Shown here: positions 44,752 through 53,034 of the stretch, one piece after another | How the letters are laid out: each line of letters begins with the position of its first letter | How positions within the stretch are numbered: position 1 is the stretch's first letter | NCBI GenBank assembly: GCA_023390905.1 | Contig: JAEWBY010000055.1 | Location: forward strand, 62,001 to 126,000 | DNA: 64,000 nucleotides | From: Pseudomonadota bacterium | GTDB lineage: Bacteria; Pseudomonadota; Gammaproteobacteria; Xanthomonadales; Xanthomonadaceae | Reading direction: 5' to 3' | Notes under the pieces: generated by a model | What the model saw: only the letters and a program-made list of their open reading frames with translations | Database searches by the model: none | Told to the model about the DNA's origin: nothing | Program-made: the position numbers and the translations under genes

Positions 44752-45741
44752 ATGACCCAGAATCCGCTCCGCCTGATGATCGTGCTGACGCTGCTGGCGC
44801 TTTCCACTGCGTGCATGAGCAGGCGGCCGCTGGCCGCGCATCAACCCAAGTTCCTCGGCAGCGCTTATGCGCCCGCACAGGCGGCCGGCTTCGATCGTTA
44901 CTGGAACAAGGTCACGCCCGAGAACGCGGGCAAATGGGGCGAGATTGAATCGGTGCGCGATCGGATGGACTGGACGCAACTGGACGCGGCTTATCACTTC
45001 GCGCGGCGGCACGGTTATCCCTTCCAGATGCACGTGTTGATCTGGGGCAACCAGCAACCGGAATGGATCAAGACGCTGCCGCCGGCCGAGCAGCGTAGGG
45101 AAATCGAAGAGTGGTTCGCCGCGGTGGCCGCCCGTTATCCGGATCTGGATTTTGTCGAGGTGGTCAACGAGCCGCTCAACGATCCGCCCGACAAGGACGA
45201 CGCCGGCGGCGGCCACTACATCGCCGCGCTCGGTGGCGCGGGCCTCACCGGCTGGGACTGGGTGCTGGAATCGTTCCGCATGGCGCGCCGGTACTTTCCA
45301 CGATCGAGGCTGCTCATCAACGATTACAACGTCACCAACAAGCCGGACAACGCGTATCGCTATCACCGGATCATCCTGCTGTTGCAGCAGGAGGGCCTGA
45401 TCGACGGCATCGGCGTGCAGGCGCATTCGTTCGCCACGACCACCGAGTGGCCGATGTCCAACCACCGCGCCAGTCTGGATCTGTTCGCCTCCACCGGACT
45501 GCCGATCTACGTCACCGAAATGGACATCGATGGGCCGACCGACGCCGAACAGGTCGCCAACTTCGAGCGCGTGTTTCCCGTGTTCTGGGAACATCCGGGC
45601 GTGCGTGGCGTGACGATGTGGGGCTACCGGCCCGGCATGTGGCGCGAGAAGCATGGCGCATTCCTGCTGCGCGCCGATGGCAGCGAGCGGCCTGCGATGA
45701 CGTGGCTGCGTCGCTACGTGGGCGCTTCGAGCGCGGAGTGA
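44752..45741 (+). CDS. GH10 endo-1,4-beta-xylanase, lipoprotein
   Basis: A 329-residue GH10 enzyme anchored as a lipoprotein (lipobox LLALSTAC, Cys near residue 21). The barrel carries NKVTPENAGKWGEIE, the acid/base Glu140 in FVEVVNEPLND and the nucleophile Glu256 in YVTEMDIDGP. The usual HTLVWHSQTPxW stretch reads HVLIWGNQQPEW, so a conserved histidine of the -1 site is glycine here; some GH10 enzymes from xanthomonads seem to share this. It cleaves xylan or xylo-oligosaccharides at the outer or inner membrane. ATG 44752 begins the lipoprotein signal. The second xylanase starts 5 bases after the stop. Confidence 0.93.
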   Translation: MTQNPLRLMIVLTLLALSTACMSRRPLAAHQPKFLGSAYAPAQAAGFDRYWNKVTPENAGKWGEIESVRDRMDWTQLDAAYHFARRHGYPFQMHVLIWGNQQPEWIKTLPPAEQRREIEEWFAAVAARYPDLDFVEVVNEPLNDPPDKDDAGGGHYIAALGGAGLTGWDWVLESFRMARRYFPRSRLLINDYNVTNKPDNAYRYHRIILLLQQEGLIDGIGVQAHSFATTTEWPMSNHRASLDLFASTGLPIYVTEMDIDGPTDAEQVANFERVFPVFWEHPGVRGVTMWGYRPGMWREKHGAFLLRADGSERPAMTWLRRYVGASSAE

Positions 45742-45746
45742 TCGGC

Positions 45747-46963
45747 ATGCAACGATGCGCTCCGGGTTGCACGCGCGCGATGCGGCATGCGTCTGTCCGC
45801 CGGTGCATCGCATGGATCGTGGGCATGGCGTGGCTGGCGGCGTGGCAGGCCGGCGCGGCCGAATCGGCCGCCACGCTGAAGCAGGCGTATGCCGCGGATT
45901 TCCGCATCGGCGTGGCCGTCAACGACGACATCGTCAGCGGACGTGATGACGCATCGCGTGGGTTGGTGACACGCCACTTCGATGCGATCACCGCCGAGAA
46001 CGCGATGAAGGCCGAAGTGCTGAATCCGCGTCCCGGCGTCCACGACTTCGCGGCGGCCGACGCCTTCGTCGCGTTCGGACGTGACCATGGCATGTTCGTC
46101 ATCGGGCATACGCTGGTCTGGCACAACCAGACGCCGGACTGGTTCTTCCTCGATGCTGCCGGCCGGCCCAACACGCGCACCCAACAGATCGAGCGCATGC
46201 GCCAGTACATCGAGCAGGTCGCGGGCCGTTACGCCGGACGCGTCGACGCCTGGGACGTGGCCAACGAGGTCATCGGCGAAGATGGCCAGTACCGCGACAC
46301 GCCGTGGATGCGCGCGTTCGGCGACGGCGACGATCTGGTCCGCCATGCATTCGAGTTCGCGCATCGGTACGCACCGGATGCGGAGCTGTACTACAACGAT
46401 TTCAACGCATGGCGGCCGGAAAAGCGCGACGGCATCGTACGCATGGTGAAGATGCTGCAGGCAGCGGGCCTGCGCATCGATGGCATCGGCATGCAGGGGC
46501 ACTGGGGATTGAACTATCCCGCGCTGCCGGACATCGAGGCCGCGATCGACGCCTATGCTGCCCTCGGGGTGAAGGTCATGATCACGGAACTGGACATCGA
46601 CGTCCTGCCGCTGACGCGCGAAGGGCAGATCATCGGCACGGTGATGGCGCATCCGCAGTTCCAGCTTCCGGAGTTCAAGCGCTATCTGGATCCGTACCGC
46701 GATGGCCTGCCACCCGAGGTGCAGCAGCGCCTGGCCGAACGCTATGCCGAACTGTTCGCGCTGTTCCATCGCAAGCGCGACGCCATCAGCCGCGTCAGCC
46801 TGTGGGGCGTGCACGATGGCATGTCGTGGAAGAACGACTATCCGATTCCGCATCGGGTCAATCATCCGCTGCTGTTCGATCGCCAGCGCCGCGCCAAGCT
46901 GCCTTCGACGCGGTGGTGTCGGTGCCGTTGCCGCACTCGCCGAACGCGCCGCCTTCGCGCTAG
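45747..46963 (+). CDS. GH10 endo-1,4-beta-xylanase, exported, apparently frameshifted near the end
   Basis: A second GH10 xylanase. A signal peptide covers about the first 40 residues (LAAWQAGAAES). The barrel is canonical: HFDAITAENAMKAE, HTLVWHNQTPDWFF, acid/base Glu174 in WDVANEVIGEDG and nucleophile Glu281 in MITELDIDVL, then VSLWGVHDGMSWKNDYP. At about base 46899 the frame shifts: the expected ending KPAFDAVVSVPLP and stop TAG 46961-46963 is in the next frame, while the given frame runs on into the lactonase gene as one open frame to 48032. One missing C (AAGCT for AAGCCT) explains this. Restored length about 405 residues. GGAG lies 8 bases before ATG 45747. Confidence 0.85.
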
Positions 46964-46994
46964 CATCGTGGGCCACTCCCCCCGGTGCCGCTGC

Positions 46995-48032
46995 ATGTCC
47001 CTGCTTCCGCGATCCCTCGCTCTGTCGTCCTGCATGCTGATCGCCGCCTGCGCCGCCGCGCCGACGCCGCATCCGGCTGCTCCTTCGATCCAGGAACGCA
47101 TCGTCGCCTTCGATCCGGCGTTCGAGGCGCTGGTTCCCATCGACGCGCGCATCGAAACCATCGCCGACGGCTTCACCTGGGCCGAGGGTCCGACCTGGAT
47201 CGGTGAGGCCGACGGCGCCCTGCTGTTCACCGATGTTCCGGAGAACACGCTGTATCGATGGACTCCGAACGATGGGCTGGTGACGTGGATGAAGCCGTCC
47301 GGTTACACCGGCCAGGACGGTGGCAGCCTGCGTGAAGCCGGCGCCAACGGACTCCATACCGAAGCCGACGGCCATGTGCTGCTGGCCGATTCCGGCACGC
47401 GCCTGCTCGCGCGGCTGGATCCGGAGACGCGGAAGAAGACCACGTTGATCGCGCGCCACGACGGCAAGCGCTTCAACAGTCCCAATGATGTGGTCAAGCG
47501 CGACGACGGTCTGATCTTCTTCACCGATCCGCCGTACGGCCTCAACGGGCTGGATGCATCGCCGGTGAAGGAACTCGCCCACAACGGCGTGTACCGGCTC
47601 GATCGCGATGGCCGCTTGCACCTGATCGATGACAGCCTGAGCTTTCCCAACGGCGTGGGACTGTCACCGGATGGCCGCACGCTGTACGTGTCCAATTCGG
47701 ATCCGGCGCGGCCGATCTGGATGGCGTACACGCTCGATGCGCGCGGCGAGGCGGTCGGCAAGCGCGTGTTCGCCGACGCCACCGATCTGCTCGGTGAAGG
47801 CGTGCCGGGCCTGCCGGATGGCCTGACCGTATCGAGTGACGGGCACCTGTTCGCCAGTGGTCCCGGCGGGTTGCTCGTGTTCGATGCGGATGGCAGGCGG
47901 CTGGGCCGCATCGAGACCGGGCAGGCGATCTCCAACTGCGCATTCGGCGATGATGGGCACACGCTGTACCTCACCTCGCATCATCGCGTGGTGCGATTGC
48001 GCGTCAGGGCGAGCGGGCTCCCGCCGCGCTGA
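46995..48032 (+). CDS. SMP-30/gluconolactonase family lipoprotein
   Basis: A 345-residue six-bladed propeller lactonase of the SMP-30/LRE family. It begins with a lipoprotein signal (LIAAC, about residues 12-17). The metal ligands are visible: Glu in FTWAEGPTW, Asn in FNSPNDVV, and Asp in GLPDGLTVSSDG. It would hydrolyse a sugar lactone such as xylono- or glucono-lactone in the periplasm. Third gene of the xylanase operon; its own start ATG 46995 has no strong ribosome site and it follows the restored xylanase stop by 31 bases. The open frame is joined to the xylanase only because of the upstream frameshift. Confidence 0.88.
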   Translation: MSLLPRSLALSSCMLIAACAAAPTPHPAAPSIQERIVAFDPAFEALVPIDARIETIADGFTWAEGPTWIGEADGALLFTDVPENTLYRWTPNDGLVTWMKPSGYTGQDGGSLREAGANGLHTEADGHVLLADSGTRLLARLDPETRKKTTLIARHDGKRFNSPNDVVKRDDGLIFFTDPPYGLNGLDASPVKELAHNGVYRLDRDGRLHLIDDSLSFPNGVGLSPDGRTLYVSNSDPARPIWMAYTLDARGEAVGKRVFADATDLLGEGVPGLPDGLTVSSDGHLFASGPGGLLVFDADGRRLGRIETGQAISNCAFGDDGHTLYLTSHHRVVRLRVRASGLPPR

Positions 48033-48101
48033 GGGCGGAGGCGCAGCACTGCGTTCATACGGATGCGGCGCGTCCGCGTCGCCAGGATCGCAGCATCCGC
48101 G

Positions 48102-49808
48102 TCAGTCCGCACCGGATGGCATGGCGGAGTCGCGCGTGACGTTCGCGCGTCGCGCATGCGGGCCCAGCGATACACCGACAAAGCCGCCCGCCACGTCGGT
48201 GCTCAGCATGGTGCCCTCCTGATCACGGGCGAGCCAGCGGATTCCATCGCCGCGATCGAATCCGAAGTCGTAGCGTCCGCCATCGCCGGCGATCTGCAGC
48301 GTGACGGTATCGGCCGCCGCGATCGGCTGCGTGGCGATCGTTTCGCGCATGCCGTCGCGGCTGCGCTGCAGGAACACTTCGCCGCCCTTGCCTGCCCGGC
48401 GCACGCCGAGAAAGTACCAGTAGCGCTCGTTCTGGAATGCGGCGATGCCAGCCTCCACGCCCTCGTCGGGCCACGCCATCGCGGTCGCCGCATCGAATTT
48501 CAGATGCTGCTGCCGGCGCGCGAGGAACGCGGGATTGCGCAATGTCTCCAGGCCTTCATCGAAGGCCGGCACGCGCAACCAGCCGGGCCGCGTCGTCAGG
48601 TCGGCCCAGACCGGCTTGGGGACACGCACGTAACGCCACGCGTCATCCAGCGTCGTGCGATCGAATGCGTCGTGCCAGCGGAAGTTGCCGGTCTCCGGTG
48701 ACTGCGCGGCGTCGGCCATGAACGAAGGGCCGCGAACGATCATCGGGATCGATCGACCGGCCTGCAGGATCACCGGCCATCCATCCCGCCAGTGCACCGG
48801 CAGCAGGAAGGTTTCGCGGCCGGTGTTGTAGTGCCGGCGATCGTAGTTGCGGCTGGCGAGGAAGACCGCCCACCACGTGCCGTCCGCGGCTTCGACCAGA
48901 TCCGCGTGGCCGGCATTGGTCACCGGAAGCTCGCGATCGTCCGGCAGATCGCGCTGGGTCAGGATCGGATTGTGCGCATAGGGCTGGTACGGGCCCCACG
49001 CATCGCGGCTGCGCAGCACCACCTGCGAATGCTGCGGGCCGGTGCCGCCTTCGGCGCAGGTCAGGTAGTACCAGCCGTCGCGCTTGAAGACATGCGGACC
49101 TTCGATCCAGATCGGATTGGAGGCAGGATCCACGCCGCCGTCCAGCAGCACGCGACGCGGCCCGATGGGTTTGAATGCAGCCAGATCGATTTCCTGCATC
49201 CAGATTGCACGGTGCCCGTCATAGCGCGGCGTGCCTGCCGGCTCGCCATTGTTGAGCAGGTAGACGCGGCCGTCGTCATCGAAGAACAGCGAGGGATCGA
49301 TGCCTTCGATGCCGGGCAGCCAGATGGGATCGGACCACGGTCCGGCCGGGTCCTTTGCGGTGGCGATGAAGTTGCCGCCGGCATCCACCGCCGTGGTGAC
49401 CACGTAGAAGATGCCGTCATGGTGCTGGATGGTCGGCGCGAACACGCCGCGCGACATGCCCAGGCCATCGAAGTGCAGTTGCGAGGGCCGGTCGATTACA
49501 TGGCTGATCAGTTTCCAGTGCACCAGATCGCGGCTTTCGAAGACCGGGATCCCGGGGAAATGGGTGAAACTGGAATTGACCAGATAGTAGCGATCGCCTA
49601 CGCGGGTCAGGCCCGGATCCGCATGGAATCCGGCCAGCACCGGATTGCGGTAATGCCCCTGCGGCAGCGGCGTTTCAAAGACGCGATCCTGCCCGCGGTA
49701 TTCGAACCAGTCGAACCACGCGGCCGGCCGCGCACGCGCGCTACCGGACACGCCGATCAGGGACAGCACCAGGACCGCAGCCACTGCACGGAAAAAGCAC
49801 GCATTCAT
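48102..49808 (-). CDS. Exported GH43 beta-xylosidase
   Basis: A 568-residue GH43 enzyme with a C-terminal beta-sandwich (GH43_C2 type), the two-domain plan of beta-xylosidases such as XynB. A signal peptide covers about residues 1-27. Catalytic acids: base Asp in NPVLAGFHADPGL, modulator Asp in GIEGIDPSLFFDDDGRVY and acid Glu in IWIEGPHVFKRDGWYY. The C-terminal domain starts about residue 370 (FRWHDAFDRTTLDDAW). It releases xylose (or arabinose) from xylo-oligosaccharides in the periplasm. It is the last gene of the xylB-led operon and starts 5 bases after the mannonate dehydratase stop. Converges on the lactonase with a 69-base gap. Confidence 0.9.
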   Translation of the reverse strand: MNACFFRAVAAVLVLSLIGVSGSARARPAAWFDWFEYRGQDRVFETPLPQGHYRNPVLAGFHADPGLTRVGDRYYLVNSSFTHFPGIPVFESRDLVHWKLISHVIDRPSQLHFDGLGMSRGVFAPTIQHHDGIFYVVTTAVDAGGNFIATAKDPAGPWSDPIWLPGIEGIDPSLFFDDDGRVYLLNNGEPAGTPRYDGHRAIWMQEIDLAAFKPIGPRRVLLDGGVDPASNPIWIEGPHVFKRDGWYYLTCAEGGTGPQHSQVVLRSRDAWGPYQPYAHNPILTQRDLPDDRELPVTNAGHADLVEAADGTWWAVFLASRNYDRRHYNTGRETFLLPVHWRDGWPVILQAGRSIPMIVRGPSFMADAAQSPETGNFRWHDAFDRTTLDDAWRYVRVPKPVWADLTTRPGWLRVPAFDEGLETLRNPAFLARRQQHLKFDAATAMAWPDEGVEAGIAAFQNERYWYFLGVRRAGKGGEVFLQRSRDGMRETIATQPIAAADTVTLQIAGDGGRYDFGFDRGDGIRWLARDQEGTMLSTDVAGGFVGVSLGPHARRANVTRDSAMPSGAD

Positions 49809-49813
49809 ATCGA

Positions 49814-51073
49814 TCACCAGTCCCACATGGAGCCGTCTTCCAGGCGCGCGACCGGAAGTTGGCGGGGTGAATACGGAAAGCGCGCGGCCAGCTTTTCATC
49901 AATCTCCACGCCGTGTCCGGGCGCATCACCGACATGCAGGCGCCCGTCGCGGAAGACGTGGTCATGCGGGAAGACCGCGCGGGTCTCCTCGCTGTGCAGC
50001 ACGTATTCCTGGATGCCGAAGTTCGGCGCACACAGATCGAAATGCAGCGCCGCGCCCAGCGTCACCGGCGAGAGATCCGAGGCACCATGGAATCCCGTGC
50101 GCACCTGATGCAGGGCGGCGAAGTCGGCGATGCGGCGCACATGGCTGATGCCGCCGCCATGCGCGAGGGGGATTCGCACATAGTCAATCAACTGCTGCTC
50201 GATGAGAGGCTTGCAGTCCCAGATCGAGTTGAACACCTCACCGGCCGCCAGTGGCGTGATCGAATGCTGGCGGATCAGTTCGAACGATTTCGGAGTGTCG
50301 GCAGGCGTCGGGTTTTCCAGCCAGAACAGGCGATACGGCTCCAGCGATCGCGCCAACCGCGCCGCCTCGATCGGGGTGAGCCGATGATGCACGTCATGCA
50401 GCAGTTCGATCCGGGTGCCATGATCGTGGCGCAGCGTGTCGAACAGTTCCGGCGCCAGTTCCAGATAGCGCGGGGTATTCCACACGGTTTCGGCGGGCAG
50501 CGCGCTCTCGGCCGGCTCGTACGGCCGCGCGCCGGTGGACACGCCGTAGACCTTCTTCATGCCGGGCACGCCGCATAGCGCGCGGATCGCAAGGAATCCC
50601 TGCTCGCGGAGCGCACCCACCCGGTCACTGGCCTCGGCGACATCGCGGCCGCTGGCGTGCGCGTACACCAGCACGCCATCGCGCGATCGCCCGCCGAGCA
50701 GTTGATGGATCGGCAGGCCGGCCATCTTGCCCAGGATGTCCCACAGCGCGACATCGACGGCGGCGATCGCACTCATCGCCACCGGCCCGCGCCGCCAGTA
50801 CGCGCCGCGATGGAGGAACTGCCACGTGTCCTCGATGCGGCCGGCGTCACGGCCGATGAGGTTGGGGACGACGTGTTCGGTGAGATAGGCCGCCACCGCC
50901 AGTTCACGGCCATTGAGCGTGGCATCCCCCAGGCCATGGAGGCCCGAGCGCGTGGCGATCCGCAGGGTGACGAAATTGCGGCCGGGACTGGTGACGATCA
51001 CACGCGCATCGACGATCTCGCGATCGCGCGCTGAACCCGGACGTGCAGTGATGGCCACGGCCTGCGCGTTCAT
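49814..51073 (-). CDS. manD: D-mannonate dehydratase (ManD, enolase superfamily)
   Basis: A 419-residue enolase-superfamily acid sugar dehydratase of the ManD group, converting D-mannonate to 2-keto-3-deoxygluconate. It has [88 protein letters not shown] and [10 protein letters not shown], the ManD set. As I recall, alanine in this last HGxxDLSP block marks efficient mannonate dehydratases, while proline marks poor ones. It would process glucuronate freed by the GH67 enzyme after isomerisation to mannonate. ATG overlaps the upstream stop (ATGA), so translation is coupled. Confidence 0.9.
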   Translation of the reverse strand: MNAQAVAITARPGSARDREIVDARVIVTSPGRNFVTLRIATRSGLHGLGDATLNGRELAVAAYLTEHVVPNLIGRDAGRIEDTWQFLHRGAYWRRGPVAMSAIAAVDVALWDILGKMAGLPIHQLLGGRSRDGVLVYAHASGRDVAEASDRVGALREQGFLAIRALCGVPGMKKVYGVSTGARPYEPAESALPAETVWNTPRYLELAPELFDTLRHDHGTRIELLHDVHHRLTPIEAARLARSLEPYRLFWLENPTPADTPKSFELIRQHSITPLAAGEVFNSIWDCKPLIEQQLIDYVRIPLAHGGGISHVRRIADFAALHQVRTGFHGASDLSPVTLGAALHFDLCAPNFGIQEYVLHSEETRAVFPHDHVFRDGRLHVGDAPGHGVEIDEKLAARFPYSPRQLPVARLEDGSMWDW

Positions 51074-53034
51074 CGCGCGCGGCCTTCGATGCGCGGCACG
51101 GCACGTTCGAACGGTCCGGCCGGCAGGCCATCCTGATCGAACAGCGTGCAGACCGGATTGTCCGCCCAGCAATAGCGCACGCGCGTGGTCGTTTCGTCGG
51201 CTTCCGTCAGCACCACGCGACGGCCGCGCAGTTCCGCGCGCGCGTAACGGCAGCGCGCCGGCGCATCGCCGCAGAGCTCGAATCCGATCGGCATGTCCGC
51301 GCCATGGGCCACCAGCGGCTGGCGGCTGCTGAACTCGATGATCAGCTGATGTCCATCGCGCGTGACGGCCGCCGGGATCGGTCCGGCGGCTTCGATGTCC
51401 TCGCCATAGACCACGTGCCGCGCGACGCGCGCAATGCGGCGTGCGACTTCCTGCTTGTTGGCCGGGTGGATATCGTAGCGATCGCCGAGATCGATGGTGA
51501 TCGCGATGCCGCTGTGGCGATCCTCGGCCGCGACCTGGCGCTGCGCTTCACGCAGCCCGGCCCAGCCGCTTTCGCCCGGTTGCACCGGTGGCGCGCCATA
51601 GCCCGGCAGTTGCACGATGAGCAAGGGAAGATCCGCGCGCCACTGCCGCCGCCAATCCTTCCGCAACGCGCGCAGCAGCCGTGCGTAGTGCGCGGCTTCC
51701 CCTGTATTGGCTTCGCCCTGGTACCACAGCGCTCCACGCAGGCCGAACGCACCGAGCGGTGCAATCATCGCGTTGTGCAGCGTCGACAGTCCGGCCGCAG
51801 TCTGCCACGGTGCGCGCGGCGGCGGCGCGATCCGGGGCGGTACGATGCGGTATTCCCAGTCCTGCAATCCCGCGCGGCTGCCATCGGCCAGTTCCAGCGC
51901 GTGCGCCGATGCAGGTCCGGCCAGGCCGCCGTCGCGACAGGTGTCGAGCACGTTGACGACCACGGTGTTGTCGCCTGCATGCAAGGCACCCGCGGGCACT
52001 GCGTAACGGCGCGCATCGCCCGCGCCATAGCTGCTGCCGACGGTCCGGCCGTTGACCCAGGTCGTGTCGATTTCATCGGCCGGACCCAGCACCAGGGTCG
52101 CGCCCTGCGCCGCCTGCGCGGCGGTGAGCTGCACGCGCGCGCGGTACCAGAGCATGCCGTTGAACTCAGCCAGCTCCGGGATTCCCCAGCGTTCCCACGC
52201 GCCGAGTTGGCGCGGTGCGCTGCGCCACGCACCGGTGTCGTCTTCCCGCCACGGTGCATCGCCTGGCGAAACACCCGGCTGGCCGAGCCACCAGGCTTGC
52301 CAGAGTTCGCCCCATCGGCGGATTGCCCCAGCGGGATCGATCGCATGGCGCGCGAGCACCTCGAGCTGCGCGTCGTAGCCTCCAAGGGGCCGCAATGCAG
52401 CCGCGCTGGTCCAGGCCTCGATGCGCGAGCCGCCCCACGAGGCGCTGATCAATCCCATCGGCACGTCGATGGTGCGGCGCAGTTCGCGCGCGAAGTAGTA
52501 GCAGGCGGCGGAAAAATCGCGCACGCCCTCCGGCGTGGCCCGCATCCATTGCACTGGCCCGGTGAATGCATCGCGCGGCACGTCGCTGCCCGCCTGCGGC
52601 ACGGTGAACAGACGGATCGCCGGATCATCGGCGGACGCCATCTCGGCGCGTGCATCCAGCGTGCGCCACACCGGCAGTTCCATGTTCGACTGCCCCGAGC
52701 ACAGCCAGACGTCGCCGATCATCACGTCCTCCACGCGCTGGCGACGATCGTCCGTGTTCACGCTGAGCGCGTGCGGGCCACCCGCGCGCAGCGGCGGCAT
52801 CCGCACGGCCCAGCGCCCGTGCGCATCGGCGCGCGCACGCGCGCGATGTCCGGACAGTTCGACACGCACGGCTTCACCCGGCGTCGCCTGCCCCCACAAC
52901 CGGATCGGCTGGTCCCGCTGCAACACCACGTGATCCTGGAACAACGGATGCAACAGCGGCGCTTGTTCCTGCGCGTCCGCGGCGAAGGCCGAGCCCAGCC
53001 ACAGGCCGAGCGCGATGCAGGCGCGCCGGATCAT
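51070..53034 (-). CDS. Exported sialate O-acetylesterase-like (SASA) acetylesterase
   Basis: A 654-residue secreted esterase of the DUF303/SASA family, which in xylan loci acts as acetylxylan esterase. Signal peptide about residues 1-19. The SGNH nucleophile is in [13 protein letters not shown] (Ser about 115); a second conserved block is [14 protein letters not shown], and the catalytic Asp/His pair is in [16 protein letters not shown] (about 545). A jelly-roll insertion ([20 protein letters not shown]) is present, usual for the family. It would remove acetyl groups blocking xylanase and glucuronidase. ATG overlaps the GH67 stop (ATGA), and its own stop overlaps manD. Confidence 0.9.
   Translation of the reverse strand: MIRRACIALGLWLGSAFAADAQEQAPLLHPLFQDHVVLQRDQPIRLWGQATPGEAVRVELSGHRARARADAHGRWAVRMPPLRAGGPHALSVNTDDRRQRVEDVMIGDVWLCSGQSNMELPVWRTLDARAEMASADDPAIRLFTVPQAGSDVPRDAFTGPVQWMRATPEGVRDFSAACYYFARELRRTIDVPMGLISASWGGSRIEAWTSAAALRPLGGYDAQLEVLARHAIDPAGAIRRWGELWQAWWLGQPGVSPGDAPWREDDTGAWRSAPRQLGAWERWGIPELAEFNGMLWYRARVQLTAAQAAQGATLVLGPADEIDTTWVNGRTVGSSYGAGDARRYAVPAGALHAGDNTVVVNVLDTCRDGGLAGPASAHALELADGSRAGLQDWEYRIVPPRIAPPPRAPWQTAAGLSTLHNAMIAPLGAFGLRGALWYQGEANTGEAAHYARLLRALRKDWRRQWRADLPLLIVQLPGYGAPPVQPGESGWAGLREAQRQVAAEDRHSGIAITIDLGDRYDIHPANKQEVARRIARVARHVVYGEDIEAAGPIPAAVTRDGHQLIIEFSSRQPLVAHGADMPIGFELCGDAPARCRYARAELRGRRVVLTEADETTTRVRYCWADNPVCTLFDQDGLPAGPFERAVPRIEGRAR

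Noticed and set aside
44026..44878. Open frames in the divergent xylan regulatory region
   Set aside because: Arg/Ala-rich translations with no ribosome site, no conserved motif, and interrupted by the operator palindromes; treated as noncoding.
45111..48032. A 973-codon open frame covering two enzymes
   Set aside because: It joins the tail of the first xylanase in the wrong frame, the second xylanase and the lactonase. The lactonase has its own signal peptide and the xylanase ending is found one frame over, so this is a frameshift artefact rather than a multidomain enzyme.
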